NCBI GenBank assembly: GCA_045223915.1
Contig: JBGUZU010000006.1
Coordinates: 1-22,274 of the forward strand
Length of the DNA: 22,274 nucleotides
Direction: 5' to 3'
Origin: Ruminimicrobiellum sp045223915
Lineage (GTDB): Bacteria; Elusimicrobiota; Endomicrobiia; Endomicrobiales; Endomicrobiaceae
Part shown: positions 14,151-22,075 of the stretch, piece by piece
Numbering within the stretch: position 1 is the first letter of the stretch
Layout of the letters: the number at the start of each line of letters is the position of its first letter
Made by a program: the position numbers and the translations under genes
Notes under the pieces: generated by a model
Database searches by the model: none
What the model saw: the letters and a program-made list of their open reading frames with translations, nothing else
What the model was told of the DNA's origin: nothing

Positions 14151-14836
14151 TAAATTTTACCTAATGCCTTCTTTTGGGCTTTTATTACTTGGAATATTCC
14201 TGTTTTTGCACTGTCCAACATTTTATCTAAATCTTTTCTTGAAAACGTGTGCCCTTCGGCTGTTCCTTGAACTTCAACCAAATCTCCGTTATCAAGCATA
14301 ACGACATTCATATCTATATCGGCAACATTGTCTTCTTTTGCAGACAAATCCAACACCATTTGTTTACCTACAAAGCCTACACTTATTGCCGCTAAAAAAC
14401 CTTTTAAAGGCAATGTTTCTATCAATTTTTGTTTCTGTAATTTTTTAAGTGCAAGAGCAAGTGCTATAAAACCGCCGTTAATTGATGCTGTTCTTGTCCC
14501 GCCGTCCGCTCTTATAACATCACAATCTATGGTTATTGTTCTTTTGCCTAACTTTTCCAAATCCACACAGGCTCTTAAAGATCTTCCTACAAGTCTTGAT
14601 ATTTCCTGTGCTCTGCCGTTCTGCAATTTCTTTCTTGAAATTCTGTCGTTACAGGATCTCGGCATCATGGAATATTCCGCAGTCACCCAACCTTGTTCTC
14701 TTTTTTCCGCTTCTATAAAAGGCGGAACTTTTTCTTCGACAGTTGCGACACACAAAACTTTTGTTTCGCCTAAAGAAAACATACAAGAACCTTCGGCATG
14801 TTTCAAATAATTTTTTACTATTTTAATCTTTCTCAT
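14150..14836 (-). CDS. rph: Ribonuclease PH, lacking the usual N-terminus
   Basis: A 228-residue phosphorolytic 3'-5' exoribonuclease that trims tRNA precursors. Core motifs are all present: EEKVPPF, GWVTAEYSMMPR, EISRLVGRSLRACVDLEKLG, DCDVIRADGGTRTASI and VDMNVVM-like DIDMNVVM. What is missing is the first dozen residues of the family, including the near-invariant M-R-x-D-G-R start: this protein begins at the position corresponding to about residue 12 (MRKIKIVKNYL). The in-frame sequence upstream hits a TAG after eight codons and consists of a purine-rich dispersed repeat, whose GAGGGA now serves as ribosome site. Either a truncated but working enzyme or a decaying one. It shares one base with the glycosyltransferase gene. 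Confidence 0.88.
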   Translation of the reverse strand: MRKIKIVKNYLKHAEGSCMFSLGETKVLCVATVEEKVPPFIEAEKREQGWVTAEYSMMPRSCNDRISRKKLQNGRAQEISRLVGRSLRACVDLEKLGKRTITIDCDVIRADGGTRTASINGGFIALALALKKLQKQKLIETLPLKGFLAAISVGFVGKQMVLDLSAKEDNVADIDMNVVMLDNGDLVEVQGTAEGHTFSRKDLDKMLDSAKTGIFQVIKAQKKALGKI

Positions 14837-14872
14837 TGTTTCTATCCCTCTATACTTCTATCCCTCTATTCC
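14837..14872. repeat. Purine-rich dispersed repeat filling the valS-rph gap
   Basis: On the minus strand the whole gap consists of GGGATAGAA / GTATAGA units and matches the first part of 6362-6440 (opposite orientation). It supplies the GAGG ribosome site of rph. Confidence 0.65.
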
Positions 14873-17527
14873 TCAATTTTCGTAATTCTTCAAAGTTTCT
14901 TCCAATGTTGCAATTTTGCTCTGTGTATCTGCAAGTTTTTGTCTTATTCTTGCAACTTCTTCCGCAGGAGCTTTCTCTACGAATTTCGGATTAGACAATT
15001 TTTTATTATATTTTTCCTGTTCCGCTATAATATTTTTTATTTCTTTGTTTATTCTTGCTTTTTCTTTTTCTATATCTATAAGACCTTCCAAAGGTATAAG
15101 CATTTCAAATCCGGTAGCAACAGCAAGTGCGGAATTTTTTTCTCTTTGAATATCTTTACCGATAACCAAATCTTTTATTTTGCCTAACGATTTTATGTAT
15201 GCTTGGTTATTTTCAACAACAGCAAACTTACTTTCATCCAACACTTTTATTTTTGTTGTAATAAATGCCGCAGGTGAAATATTCATTTCACTTCTTACAT
15301 TTCTTATTTTAGAAACAATTTCCTGAACTACAGCCATTTGATTTGCTTCGTTTGCAAAAACAAGTTTCTCATCATAAACAGGAAAACTTGAATTTACTAT
15401 ACTTTCCGTTGTGTTGTTAAATATTGACCACAATTCATCACTTATGAAAGGCATAATAGGTGCAAGCATTTTTATTGTTCCTTTCAATATATAAATAAGA
15501 ACGGACAATACTTGTTTCTTTTCTTCAACATTTTCGGATGTCATTCTGATTTTTGAAAGTTCTATATACCAATCACAGAACTTTGTCCAAATAAAATCGT
15601 AAAGAGTTCTTGAAGCAACGTCTATATCGTAAACCTCAAATGCTCTTGTAACGGTTTTTATTGTTTGGTTATATTCGTTAAGTATCCACTTATCCGAAAG
15701 TTCTTTTACCTGCGGTGTATCCGATATTTCCAATTCGCCTTTATTCATCAGAATAAATCTTGAAGCATTCCAAATTTTGTTTGCAAAGTTTCTTGCGGCA
15801 AGGAAAGAATCGTTCGATATTTGCATATCTCTTCCCGGAGCCGCGGACTGTGCCAATGCAAACCTTAACGCATCCGTTCCGAACTGGTCCATAATTTCCA
15901 ACGGATTAATAACATTACCTTTGGATTTGGACATTTTTAATCCGTGCTTATCTCTGACTATACCGTGAATAAACACATCACTGAATGGTATATCGTTCAA
16001 GAATTCAAGTCCCATTTGAACCATTCTTGCAACCCACAAATAAAGTATTTCGTGACCTGTTACAAGAACTCCGGTAGGATAATAATATTTCAATTCTTCA
16101 TTATCCGGATTTTCTCCCCAATTAAATACACTGAACGGCCACATTGCCGAAGAAAACCAAGTATCCAAAACATCGTTATCCTGAACTAAATGTGTGTTAC
16201 CGCAATGAGGACATTTTACAGGAGTATCCTGTTCAACTATAGGAGGACAACTTGTTTTGTTGCCGTTTTCATCCACGCAATAAAAAACAGGTATTCTGTG
16301 TCCCCACCAAATTTGTCTGCTTATACACCAATCTCTTAAATTGTCCAACCATAATGTGTACGGTTTCTTCCAAGACGCGGGATAAAATTTTACCTTTTCA
16401 TCTTTTGCAACTTGAGAAGCTCTTTTAGACATTTCTTCAACTTTTAAAAACCATTGTTCCGACATTATAGGTTCTATTGTTGTTCCGCATCTGTAACATT
16501 TTCCTACGGAATGACTGTAATCTTCCGTCTTTATAAGGTATCCTTGTTCCTGCAAATCCGCAACAATAACTTCTCTTGCTTGTTTTGCAGACATACCTTT
16601 ATATTTTTCCATTATATCCGTCATGTTACCGTTAGCATCAATAACTTCAAGTATTTCAAGGTTATGTCTTCTTGCTATTTCATAATCAACCGCATCGTGA
16701 GCAGGTGTTACTTTTACCGCACCCGTTCCGAACTGCATATCAACAATATAATCGGCAACAACTTTTATTTCTCTGCCTACCAAAGGAAGAATTATTGTTT
16801 TACCTACTATATTTTTGTATCTTTCATCGTTGGGATTTACTGCAACTGCGGTATCACCTATCATTGTTTCAGGTCTTGTTGTTGCAACCGTTAAAAATTC
16901 GTTGGAATCTTTTATAGGATATTTTATGTACCACAAATTACCTTTTTCGGGATGATATTCAACTTCAATGTCGGATAAAGCGGTATTACATCTCGGGCAC
17001 CAGTTAACTAATCTTTTTCCTCTGTAAATCAAACCTTTATCGTAAAATTTTTTGAATGCTCTTTTAACCGCTTTCGAACAAGCTTCATCCATAGTAAATC
17101 TTGTTCTGTCCCAATCGAGACCGCAACCCAACTTTTTCAACTGATCTAATATTGTGTCACCCGTTTCCTGTCTCCATTGCCACATTTTTTCTATAAACTT
17201 TTCTCTGCCTAAATCGTACTTTGTTTTACCTTCCTGTTTAAGAAGTCTTTCCACAACGTTTTGTGTTGCTATTCCGCCGTGGTCGGTTCCGGGAACCCAC
17301 AAAGTATTAAATCCCTGCATTTTTTTAAATCTGATAATCGCATCCTGCAAAGAATTGTTTAATGCATGTCCCATATGCAAAGATCCGGTAACATTCGGAG
17401 GCGGTATAACTATCGTAAAAGATTTTTTTGTTTTATCCGGTTTAGAAGAAAATGTTTTGTTCTCTATCCAATACTTTACCCACTTTTCTTCAACTTTTTT
17501 TGAATCGTAAACTTTTTCCATTTCCAT
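14873..17527 (-). CDS. valS: Valyl-tRNA synthetase
   Basis: An 884-residue class I aminoacyl-tRNA synthetase charging tRNA-Val. The HIGH-type motif is HMGH at 51-54 in PPPNVTGSLHMGHAL; KMSKS is exact at 531-535. Between them lie the editing domain (TTRPETMIGDTAVAV, GTGAVKVTPAHD) and zinc-knuckle pairs CPRC (177-180), CYRC (344-347) and CPHC (439-442). The C-terminal ~70 residues form the coiled-coil arm typical of ValS. Full family length. The ATG at 17527 has AAGGG 8 bases upstream; a second ATG two codons later is less well placed. It starts 11 bases after the radical SAM gene. No T-box or other leader is present. Confidence 0.97.
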   Translation of the reverse strand: MEMEKVYDSKKVEEKWVKYWIENKTFSSKPDKTKKSFTIVIPPPNVTGSLHMGHALNNSLQDAIIRFKKMQGFNTLWVPGTDHGGIATQNVVERLLKQEGKTKYDLGREKFIEKMWQWRQETGDTILDQLKKLGCGLDWDRTRFTMDEACSKAVKRAFKKFYDKGLIYRGKRLVNWCPRCNTALSDIEVEYHPEKGNLWYIKYPIKDSNEFLTVATTRPETMIGDTAVAVNPNDERYKNIVGKTIILPLVGREIKVVADYIVDMQFGTGAVKVTPAHDAVDYEIARRHNLEILEVIDANGNMTDIMEKYKGMSAKQAREVIVADLQEQGYLIKTEDYSHSVGKCYRCGTTIEPIMSEQWFLKVEEMSKRASQVAKDEKVKFYPASWKKPYTLWLDNLRDWCISRQIWWGHRIPVFYCVDENGNKTSCPPIVEQDTPVKCPHCGNTHLVQDNDVLDTWFSSAMWPFSVFNWGENPDNEELKYYYPTGVLVTGHEILYLWVARMVQMGLEFLNDIPFSDVFIHGIVRDKHGLKMSKSKGNVINPLEIMDQFGTDALRFALAQSAAPGRDMQISNDSFLAARNFANKIWNASRFILMNKGELEISDTPQVKELSDKWILNEYNQTIKTVTRAFEVYDIDVASRTLYDFIWTKFCDWYIELSKIRMTSENVEEKKQVLSVLIYILKGTIKMLAPIMPFISDELWSIFNNTTESIVNSSFPVYDEKLVFANEANQMAVVQEIVSKIRNVRSEMNISPAAFITTKIKVLDESKFAVVENNQAYIKSLGKIKDLVIGKDIQREKNSALAVATGFEMLIPLEGLIDIEKEKARINKEIKNIIAEQEKYNKKLSNPKFVEKAPAEEVARIRQKLADTQSKIATLEETLKNYEN

Positions 17528-17538
17528 AATTTTAGCCC

Positions 17539-18867
17539 TTATATCTTATTATAAACTTTGTTCCAAATATCGTTGTTTTCCATACACAAATAAACAACAA
17601 CACTGCTGTCATGTTGCTTTATTAAATCAACAAGATACTTGTATATTTTTATTCTTGTATTATCATCGTATCTTAACTTATTATCGTGAGATAACAAAAG
17701 TTCTTCATCGAGTATTTTATTATCTAAAAATCTGTTTTCTATAACTTTTTTCAGATTTGCAACCATTCTTAAAGAACCGATACTTATCCATTTTATATAT
17801 TTTCCATCTATAAAATCAAATATATTTTCAATAGTTTTTTTGTAACCGTCTTTCCAATCTTCATACAGTATTACAGGGTCAAAATGGAACCCGACACTAT
17901 AACCTGCTTTTATGCACTTTTGTGCCGCTTGCAACCTTTCTTTTAAGCTTGGTGTACAATGTTCGTTTTCTTTTATCATCTGTTGTGCATTTACGGACCA
18001 GGATACCACAATATTTTCGCTTCCGCCAAGTTTTAACAAATTATCTATGTTTACGCTTTTAGTTTTAAACTCAAAAGATATATCTTTATTTTCTTTAAAA
18101 AATTTAACAATATCGTTCGAAAAAAGTGTTATGTCATCAAATATTAAAGAATCGGTAAATTCACCGCTGCCTACTCTCGGCAAAAAAAACATTTTATTAT
18201 CAACCGGTTTTATTTTTTCTCTGTTCAAAAAGTCCGGCAGGTTGCAAGGTAAAATTATTCCCGCTACATTTTGGTATCCCTGCAGGAAACAATAACTGCA
18301 TTCATATAAACAACCATAACCTATGTTCAATATGGAATAATTGCAACATCTCACATTTTTTGTACAGGGACACGGCTTAAAAAAGTCATACTTTTCGTTT
18401 ACCAAAAAAAGGTTTTCTCTTCTGTCGTTATATTTTGCAACAGAAAACTTTTCTTTTTTTAAAAAACTTTTTAACGATTCTATTTCAACAAAGTTTGCAT
18501 CGGGATAAAGATTTCTTATTCTCTTATATAAAGCGGAATCGATAACTTCGTTTGTATAATAAACATTTTTAGGACTAAATTTTTCCGAAACTAATTTTGC
18601 CTGTTCGTTAGTTAAACTTAAATCGGGCAAATAAAAATTTTCTTTTTTTGATATGGAATAAGTTTTCGGATATCTTCTTTTTAAAAGAATTTCTTTTACT
18701 TTTTCGTAAGATTTTTCTTCTATTGAATTTATTACATCAACCGAATTTATGTTTTCTTTTTTGGAAATTTCAAAAACAAGGCGTGTAAGTTCTCTTACTT
18801 TATTTATTCCGAAAAAAGGAAATTTTTGTTGAATATTGTTGCTGATTAAAGAAATGTTGCTATCCAT
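17539..18867 (-). CDS. SPL-like radical SAM protein (spore photoproduct lyase family)
   Basis: A 442-residue radical SAM protein related to spore photoproduct lyase. The cluster motif is C186-x3-C190-x2-C193 (GCLYECSYCFLQ), preceded by a cysteine-rich KPCPCTKNVRCCNY stretch (165-177). Later segments VSWSVNAQQMIKENE and AGYSVGFHFDPVILYEDW match the SPL-family fold. Where B. subtilis SplB has its hydrogen-donor Cys141 (AACTSD), this protein reads RVGSGEFTDS (231-240), so it is not a canonical photoproduct lyase. An N-terminal helical region (1-65) may bind nucleic acid. It overlaps the nucleosidase gene upstream by 8 bases. Substrate unknown; DNA or RNA repair is a guess from family membership. 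Confidence 0.75.
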   Translation of the reverse strand: MDSNISLISNNIQQKFPFFGINKVRELTRLVFEISKKENINSVDVINSIEEKSYEKVKEILLKRRYPKTYSISKKENFYLPDLSLTNEQAKLVSEKFSPKNVYYTNEVIDSALYKRIRNLYPDANFVEIESLKSFLKKEKFSVAKYNDRRENLFLVNEKYDFFKPCPCTKNVRCCNYSILNIGYGCLYECSYCFLQGYQNVAGIILPCNLPDFLNREKIKPVDNKMFFLPRVGSGEFTDSLIFDDITLFSNDIVKFFKENKDISFEFKTKSVNIDNLLKLGGSENIVVSWSVNAQQMIKENEHCTPSLKERLQAAQKCIKAGYSVGFHFDPVILYEDWKDGYKKTIENIFDFIDGKYIKWISIGSLRMVANLKKVIENRFLDNKILDEELLLSHDNKLRYDDNTRIKIYKYLVDLIKQHDSSVVVYLCMENNDIWNKVYNKI

Positions 18868-19558
18868 TGTTACTTATAAAATCACAAATAGAATCTGCAA
18901 GTTCCTGCCTTACCGCCAACAATTTGGCTTTTTGTTGTTCATCAAGTTCCGTTTCAAACGGGCTTGCTTCGGATATATGATCGGTAACATAAAACAATGC
19001 TATAGCTTTTTTGTTTATTGCCGATGCCGCGGAAAATACGGACGAACATTCCATATCCACAGCATTTATTTTGTTCTTATCAAACCAATCTTTATATGTT
19101 CTTTGCAATACTATAGAATTTGATGTAATACATTTAACCTGTTTTATATCTTTTTTTACTTTAGACAAAAAATTTTCTAACAACATTGTTGAAGGGTAAT
19201 AGGAATCGGGATTTCTTTTCATTTCAAGCATTTCGGAAAAACTTTCGAAATTAAATGTTTTTTTAACTATAAGTTTATCTGCTATTTTTACATCACCTAT
19301 TCCACCGCAACTGCCGAATAATATTATATTTTCACAAGCGGAATTTTTTAAACATAAAACTATATCACCAACCAAAAAGTTATTCTTCGTTGAAATTACC
19401 GTTACATTTTCATAGTTCATTATTTTCGCAAAAAAGAGATTGTTCCTTTTCGGTTTCCCTAATTTCGAAAATAAAGAATGATCCGAAACAGGACAAATGA
19501 CACAAGTTTTTTTAATTTCTTTTAAATTGATTCCTAAATTTAACGATAAATCTAACAT
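18860..19558 (-). CDS. Nucleoside phosphorylase/nucleosidase superfamily protein
   Basis: A 232-residue protein of the purine nucleoside phosphorylase/MTA-SAH nucleosidase fold. Visible signatures are FGSCGGIGDVKIADKLIV (81-98), the ribose-binding VDMECSSVFSAA (167-178, Met169-Glu170) and the catalytic-Asp region YVTDHIS (190-196). The N-terminal phosphate-binding glycine motif of true phosphorylases is not obvious, so hydrolysis is somewhat more likely than phosphorolysis. The ATG has AGGAAA upstream. The gene overlaps the radical SAM gene by 8 bases, which makes 5'-deoxyadenosine, the radical SAM by-product, an attractive substrate; this is inference. Confidence 0.75.
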   Translation of the reverse strand: MLDLSLNLGINLKEIKKTCVICPVSDHSLFSKLGKPKRNNLFFAKIMNYENVTVISTKNNFLVGDIVLCLKNSACENIILFGSCGGIGDVKIADKLIVKKTFNFESFSEMLEMKRNPDSYYPSTMLLENFLSKVKKDIKQVKCITSNSIVLQRTYKDWFDKNKINAVDMECSSVFSAASAINKKAIALFYVTDHISEASPFETELDEQQKAKLLAVRQELADSICDFISNNG

Positions 19559-19567
19559 TGTTATTTC

Positions 19568-19798
19568 CTAATGATGATGGTGGCAGCAACCGTTACAACA
19601 ACCGGAACTCTTTTTTTCTTGGCAAGAAACTCTCATCGGTTTATTGGCATCTGAAGATCCTGCGGAGAAAAGTGAAAACTGTTTTTCAACTTCACTGCTG
19701 TTACATTCCGGACATTCTATTTCTTCTTTATCTGTTGAAAAAATTATTTTTTCAAATTTTGTACCGCACTTTTTACAAACAAATTCAAATAAAGGCAT
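19568..19798 (-). CDS. FmdB-type zinc ribbon protein with Cys/His tail
   Basis: A 76-residue protein. The N-terminal half is the FmdB/CxxC zinc ribbon: MPLFEFVCKKCGTKFEK (1-17) and CPECNSSEVEK (about 34-44) bind one zinc. The middle is a low-complexity Ser/Lys linker, and the end is CCNGCCHHHH, a second metal-binding stretch. Such proteins are labelled putative regulators but their role is mostly unknown; some may help ribosomes or bind nucleic acid. It begins 1 base after the RNA helicase gene, with its AAGGAAA ribosome site inside that gene's last codons, so the two are coupled. Confidence 0.8.
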   Translation of the reverse strand: MPLFEFVCKKCGTKFEKIIFSTDKEEIECPECNSSEVEKQFSLFSAGSSDANKPMRVSCQEKKSSGCCNGCCHHHH

Positions 19799-19799
19799 A

Positions 19800-21458
19800 C
19801 TATTTTCCTTGCGCTTTTTCTACCGCTACTTTGTGACCTTTTATATTACTGTTATTTAATGCATCAATAATCTGTTGAGCATATTCGTTCGGAACTTCCA
19901 CAAAAGAAAATTTGTCGAATATATCTATGGAACCGACAATATCTCCGCTTAAACCCGTTTCGCCGGCTATCGCACCTACAAAATCGCCCGGTCTTACTTT
20001 TTTGCTTTTACCGATACTCATAAACAATCTTGTCATACCGGCTTCTTTTGCTACACCGTGTCTGTTTTTCTTACTTTTCGAAAACTTTTTCCCGGAATTT
20101 CTGTCTCTTGAAAAATCTCTTTCAAAACTGTTTACGGTCATATCTATATCTTCATGCTTTTCGGGATTTTCAACTTGCAACATCATTTCAAATAATGCCG
20201 CGGCAACATCCACGGATGTTATGTTATCCGTTATTAAAGATTCTATTTTGGTTATATATTTTTCAAATGTGTTTTTCTTTAAAGTTTCTTTAAGTTTTTC
20301 CATAAAGGAAGAAATTCTTACATTCTCAACATCGGCAAGTGACGGAACAGGCATTCTTTTTATTGTGACTTTAGTATATCTTTGAATATCTCTTATTTTG
20401 TATATATCTTTACCTGCAACAAAACTGTATGCTTTACCTGCTCTTCCGGCTCTGCCGGTTCTGCCTATTCTGTGAACGTAAGATTCTATATCCTGGGGAA
20501 TATCAAAATTAAATACCGCTTCAACATCATCAACATCTATACCGCGTGCAGCAACATCGGTAGCAACAAGAATTTCTATTTTGCAATTTCTGAACTTGTC
20601 CATAACTCTGTCTCTTTGAGTTTGGTTCATATCCCCGTGTATTGCATCTGCGGAATAGCCTCTTATTTGTAATTGTGCGGTAACTTCATCCACTCTTTTT
20701 TTCGTATTACAAAAAACCAACGAAAGTTTTGCATCCGCCATATCTATACATCTTGCCAATGCTTCAAGTTTTTGATGTTCTCTTACTTCACAATACAATT
20801 GTTCCGTTTGAGGAACGGTCAACTTTTCATGAACAACTTTTATGTTTATGGGATTTTTTTGATACTTTTTTGTAAGCGCTAAAAATTCTCTCGGCATAGT
20901 TGCGGAAAAGAATACCGTCTGTTTATCCTGAGGCAAATTCTTCAATATTAACTCTATATCATCTCTAAAACCCATATCCAACATTTCGTCGGCTTCATCC
21001 AAAACCACGGTTTTTGTGTTATCGAGTTTTATTGTTTGTCTTTCAATATGATCTATAATTCTTCCCGGAGTACCTATTACAATATGTGCACCTTTATGAA
21101 GTGCAGACATTTGTCTGACTATAGGTTGTCCGCCGTAAACGGGAACAATATTTATACCTTTTTTATATTTTGATAACGATTTAAGTTCTTCTGCTACTTG
21201 TATTGCAAGTTCTCTTGTAGGGCACATAATAAGTGCCTGAACTTTCTTTTCTTTAGGAACGATTTTTTCAAGGATAGGTATTCCGAATGCGGCCGTTTTT
21301 CCGGTTCCGGTTTGTGCCTGTCCTATAAGATCTACACCTTCTATCATCTTGGGTATTGCCAAAGATTGTATCGGCGTGGTTTCTTCAAATCCCATATCCG
21401 TAACAGCTTTTAATATTTCAGGTGATAAATTCAGTTCAGTAAATTTTAGTTTTTCCAT
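19800..21458 (-). CDS. deaD: DEAD-box RNA helicase (DeaD/CsdA type) with C-terminal RNA-binding domain
   Basis: A 552-residue ATP-dependent RNA helicase, usually involved in ribosome assembly, RNA decay and cold growth. In order: Q motif (FTELNLSPEILKAV ... TPIQ, 6-31), motif I AQTGTGKT (48-55), Ia PTRELA, Ib GTPGR (129-133), DEAD (154-157), SAT, IV VFCNT, V ATDVAARGID and VI HRIGRTGRAGRAG. After a basic linker (about 440-465) comes a DbpA-type RNA-binding domain (about 468-545, MTRLFMSIGKSKKVRPGD ... KVAVEKA). The start has GGAG within the last codons of the DUF116 gene, 3 bases of gap, so translation is coupled. Confidence 0.95.
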   Translation of the reverse strand: MEKLKFTELNLSPEILKAVTDMGFEETTPIQSLAIPKMIEGVDLIGQAQTGTGKTAAFGIPILEKIVPKEKKVQALIMCPTRELAIQVAEELKSLSKYKKGINIVPVYGGQPIVRQMSALHKGAHIVIGTPGRIIDHIERQTIKLDNTKTVVLDEADEMLDMGFRDDIELILKNLPQDKQTVFFSATMPREFLALTKKYQKNPINIKVVHEKLTVPQTEQLYCEVREHQKLEALARCIDMADAKLSLVFCNTKKRVDEVTAQLQIRGYSADAIHGDMNQTQRDRVMDKFRNCKIEILVATDVAARGIDVDDVEAVFNFDIPQDIESYVHRIGRTGRAGRAGKAYSFVAGKDIYKIRDIQRYTKVTIKRMPVPSLADVENVRISSFMEKLKETLKKNTFEKYITKIESLITDNITSVDVAAALFEMMLQVENPEKHEDIDMTVNSFERDFSRDRNSGKKFSKSKKNRHGVAKEAGMTRLFMSIGKSKKVRPGDFVGAIAGETGLSGDIVGSIDIFDKFSFVEVPNEYAQQIIDALNNSNIKGHKVAVEKAQGK

Positions 21459-21461
21459 TAT

Positions 21462-21935
21462 TTATTTTTGCTCCATAATTTTCTTAACTGCTTCAACATC
21501 AACATCGGTATCGCAACAACCATCCTTAAGTAACGGCACAAACTGAGCCATAACTTTTAATCCGTCTGTCATTTTTATACCTTGTGCTCCCTCAAAGTGA
21601 CAGGCAACAGCAACAACAGCTTTTATTTTTTGTTCCACCAAAATGTTATAAATAGCTTTCCCGCCTTTCATAACATAAACTTTTTTATAACCAAGTTCAT
21701 CGGCAAGTTTTTGTATTTGTGCTATTTTGCAAGCTCCGCACTTCATACAAGTATAATGTGTACCTTCATCAACGGCTTTACAATTTTTTGTACTTCTCAT
21801 ACAGTGCGGTAAAAGAACAATTCTTTCGGAAACAGGAACAGTTTTAAACTTTTCCGCCATAGCCGAATTTTTCTTGTTTATGAACTTTGTGTAATTGTTC
21901 TTGTTAATATTTTTAAAATTAATACATAGTTTCAT
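21462..21935 (-). CDS. DUF116-type cysteine-rich protein
   Basis: A 157-residue protein matching the C-terminal domain of the DUF116 family, whose biochemical role is unknown. Signatures are IVLLPHCMR (39-47), CMKCGACKI (63-71), VYVMKGGKAIY, VAVACHFEGAQGI and the late KDGCCDTDVD; eight cysteines (45, 52, 63, 66, 69, 112, 140, 141) suggest a metal or Fe-S site. The N-terminal membrane helices seen in longer family members are absent. Two starts are possible. I keep the ATG at 21935, because NYTKFINKKN fits the usual stretch before the LLPHC motif and a -10 box lies 8 bases upstream (leaderless). The other is the ATG at 21860; neither has a good Shine-Dalgarno site. Confidence 0.75.
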   Translation of the reverse strand: MKLCINFKNINKNNYTKFINKKNSAMAEKFKTVPVSERIVLLPHCMRSTKNCKAVDEGTHYTCMKCGACKIAQIQKLADELGYKKVYVMKGGKAIYNILVEQKIKAVVAVACHFEGAQGIKMTDGLKVMAQFVPLLKDGCCDTDVDVEAVKKIMEQK

Positions 21936-21943
21936 ATTTTTTT

Positions 21944-21973
21944 ATTTTATCAAATAGCATCGAAAAAAAGCAA
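21944..21973 (-). promoter_or_regulatory. Candidate promoter of the 21935-9539 operon
   Basis: Minus-strand -10 TAAAAT (21944-21949) and a weak -35 TTGCTT (21968-21973) with an 18-base spacer. The ATG at 21935 follows 8 bases after the -10, so the RNA would start at or next to the start codon. Weaker than the pyrD promoter. Confidence 0.4.
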
Positions 21974-21990
21974 AGAAATTGCTTATAAAA

Positions 21991-22017
21991 CTTACAGGTT
22001 AAAAGCCAATCTGTAAG
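21991..22017 (-). terminator. Hairpin after the autotransporter-type gene
   Basis: CTTACAG (21991-21997) and CTGTAAG (22011-22017) form a 7-bp stem; on the minus strand TTTTAT follows. Weak terminator candidate. The rest of 22018-22075 resembles the right half of the element at 1583-1692. Confidence 0.4.
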
Positions 22018-22075
22018 GTGTACATAAGCTCCTGCGTTTCAAAGTTGTAACTAAAATATTTCGGTTGCTATAAAA

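Noticed and set aside
14328..14810. A 160-codon open frame on the plus strand.
   Set aside because: Antisense to rph; a by-product of that gene's codon use. The same applies to plus-strand frames opposite valS, the helicase and the radical SAM gene.
17528..17538. A T-box or other regulatory leader before valS.
   Set aside because: Only 11 bases separate valS from the preceding gene.
19912..20385. A 157-codon plus-strand frame opposite the helicase C-terminus.
   Set aside because: Antisense to conserved helicase motifs, with no independent signal.
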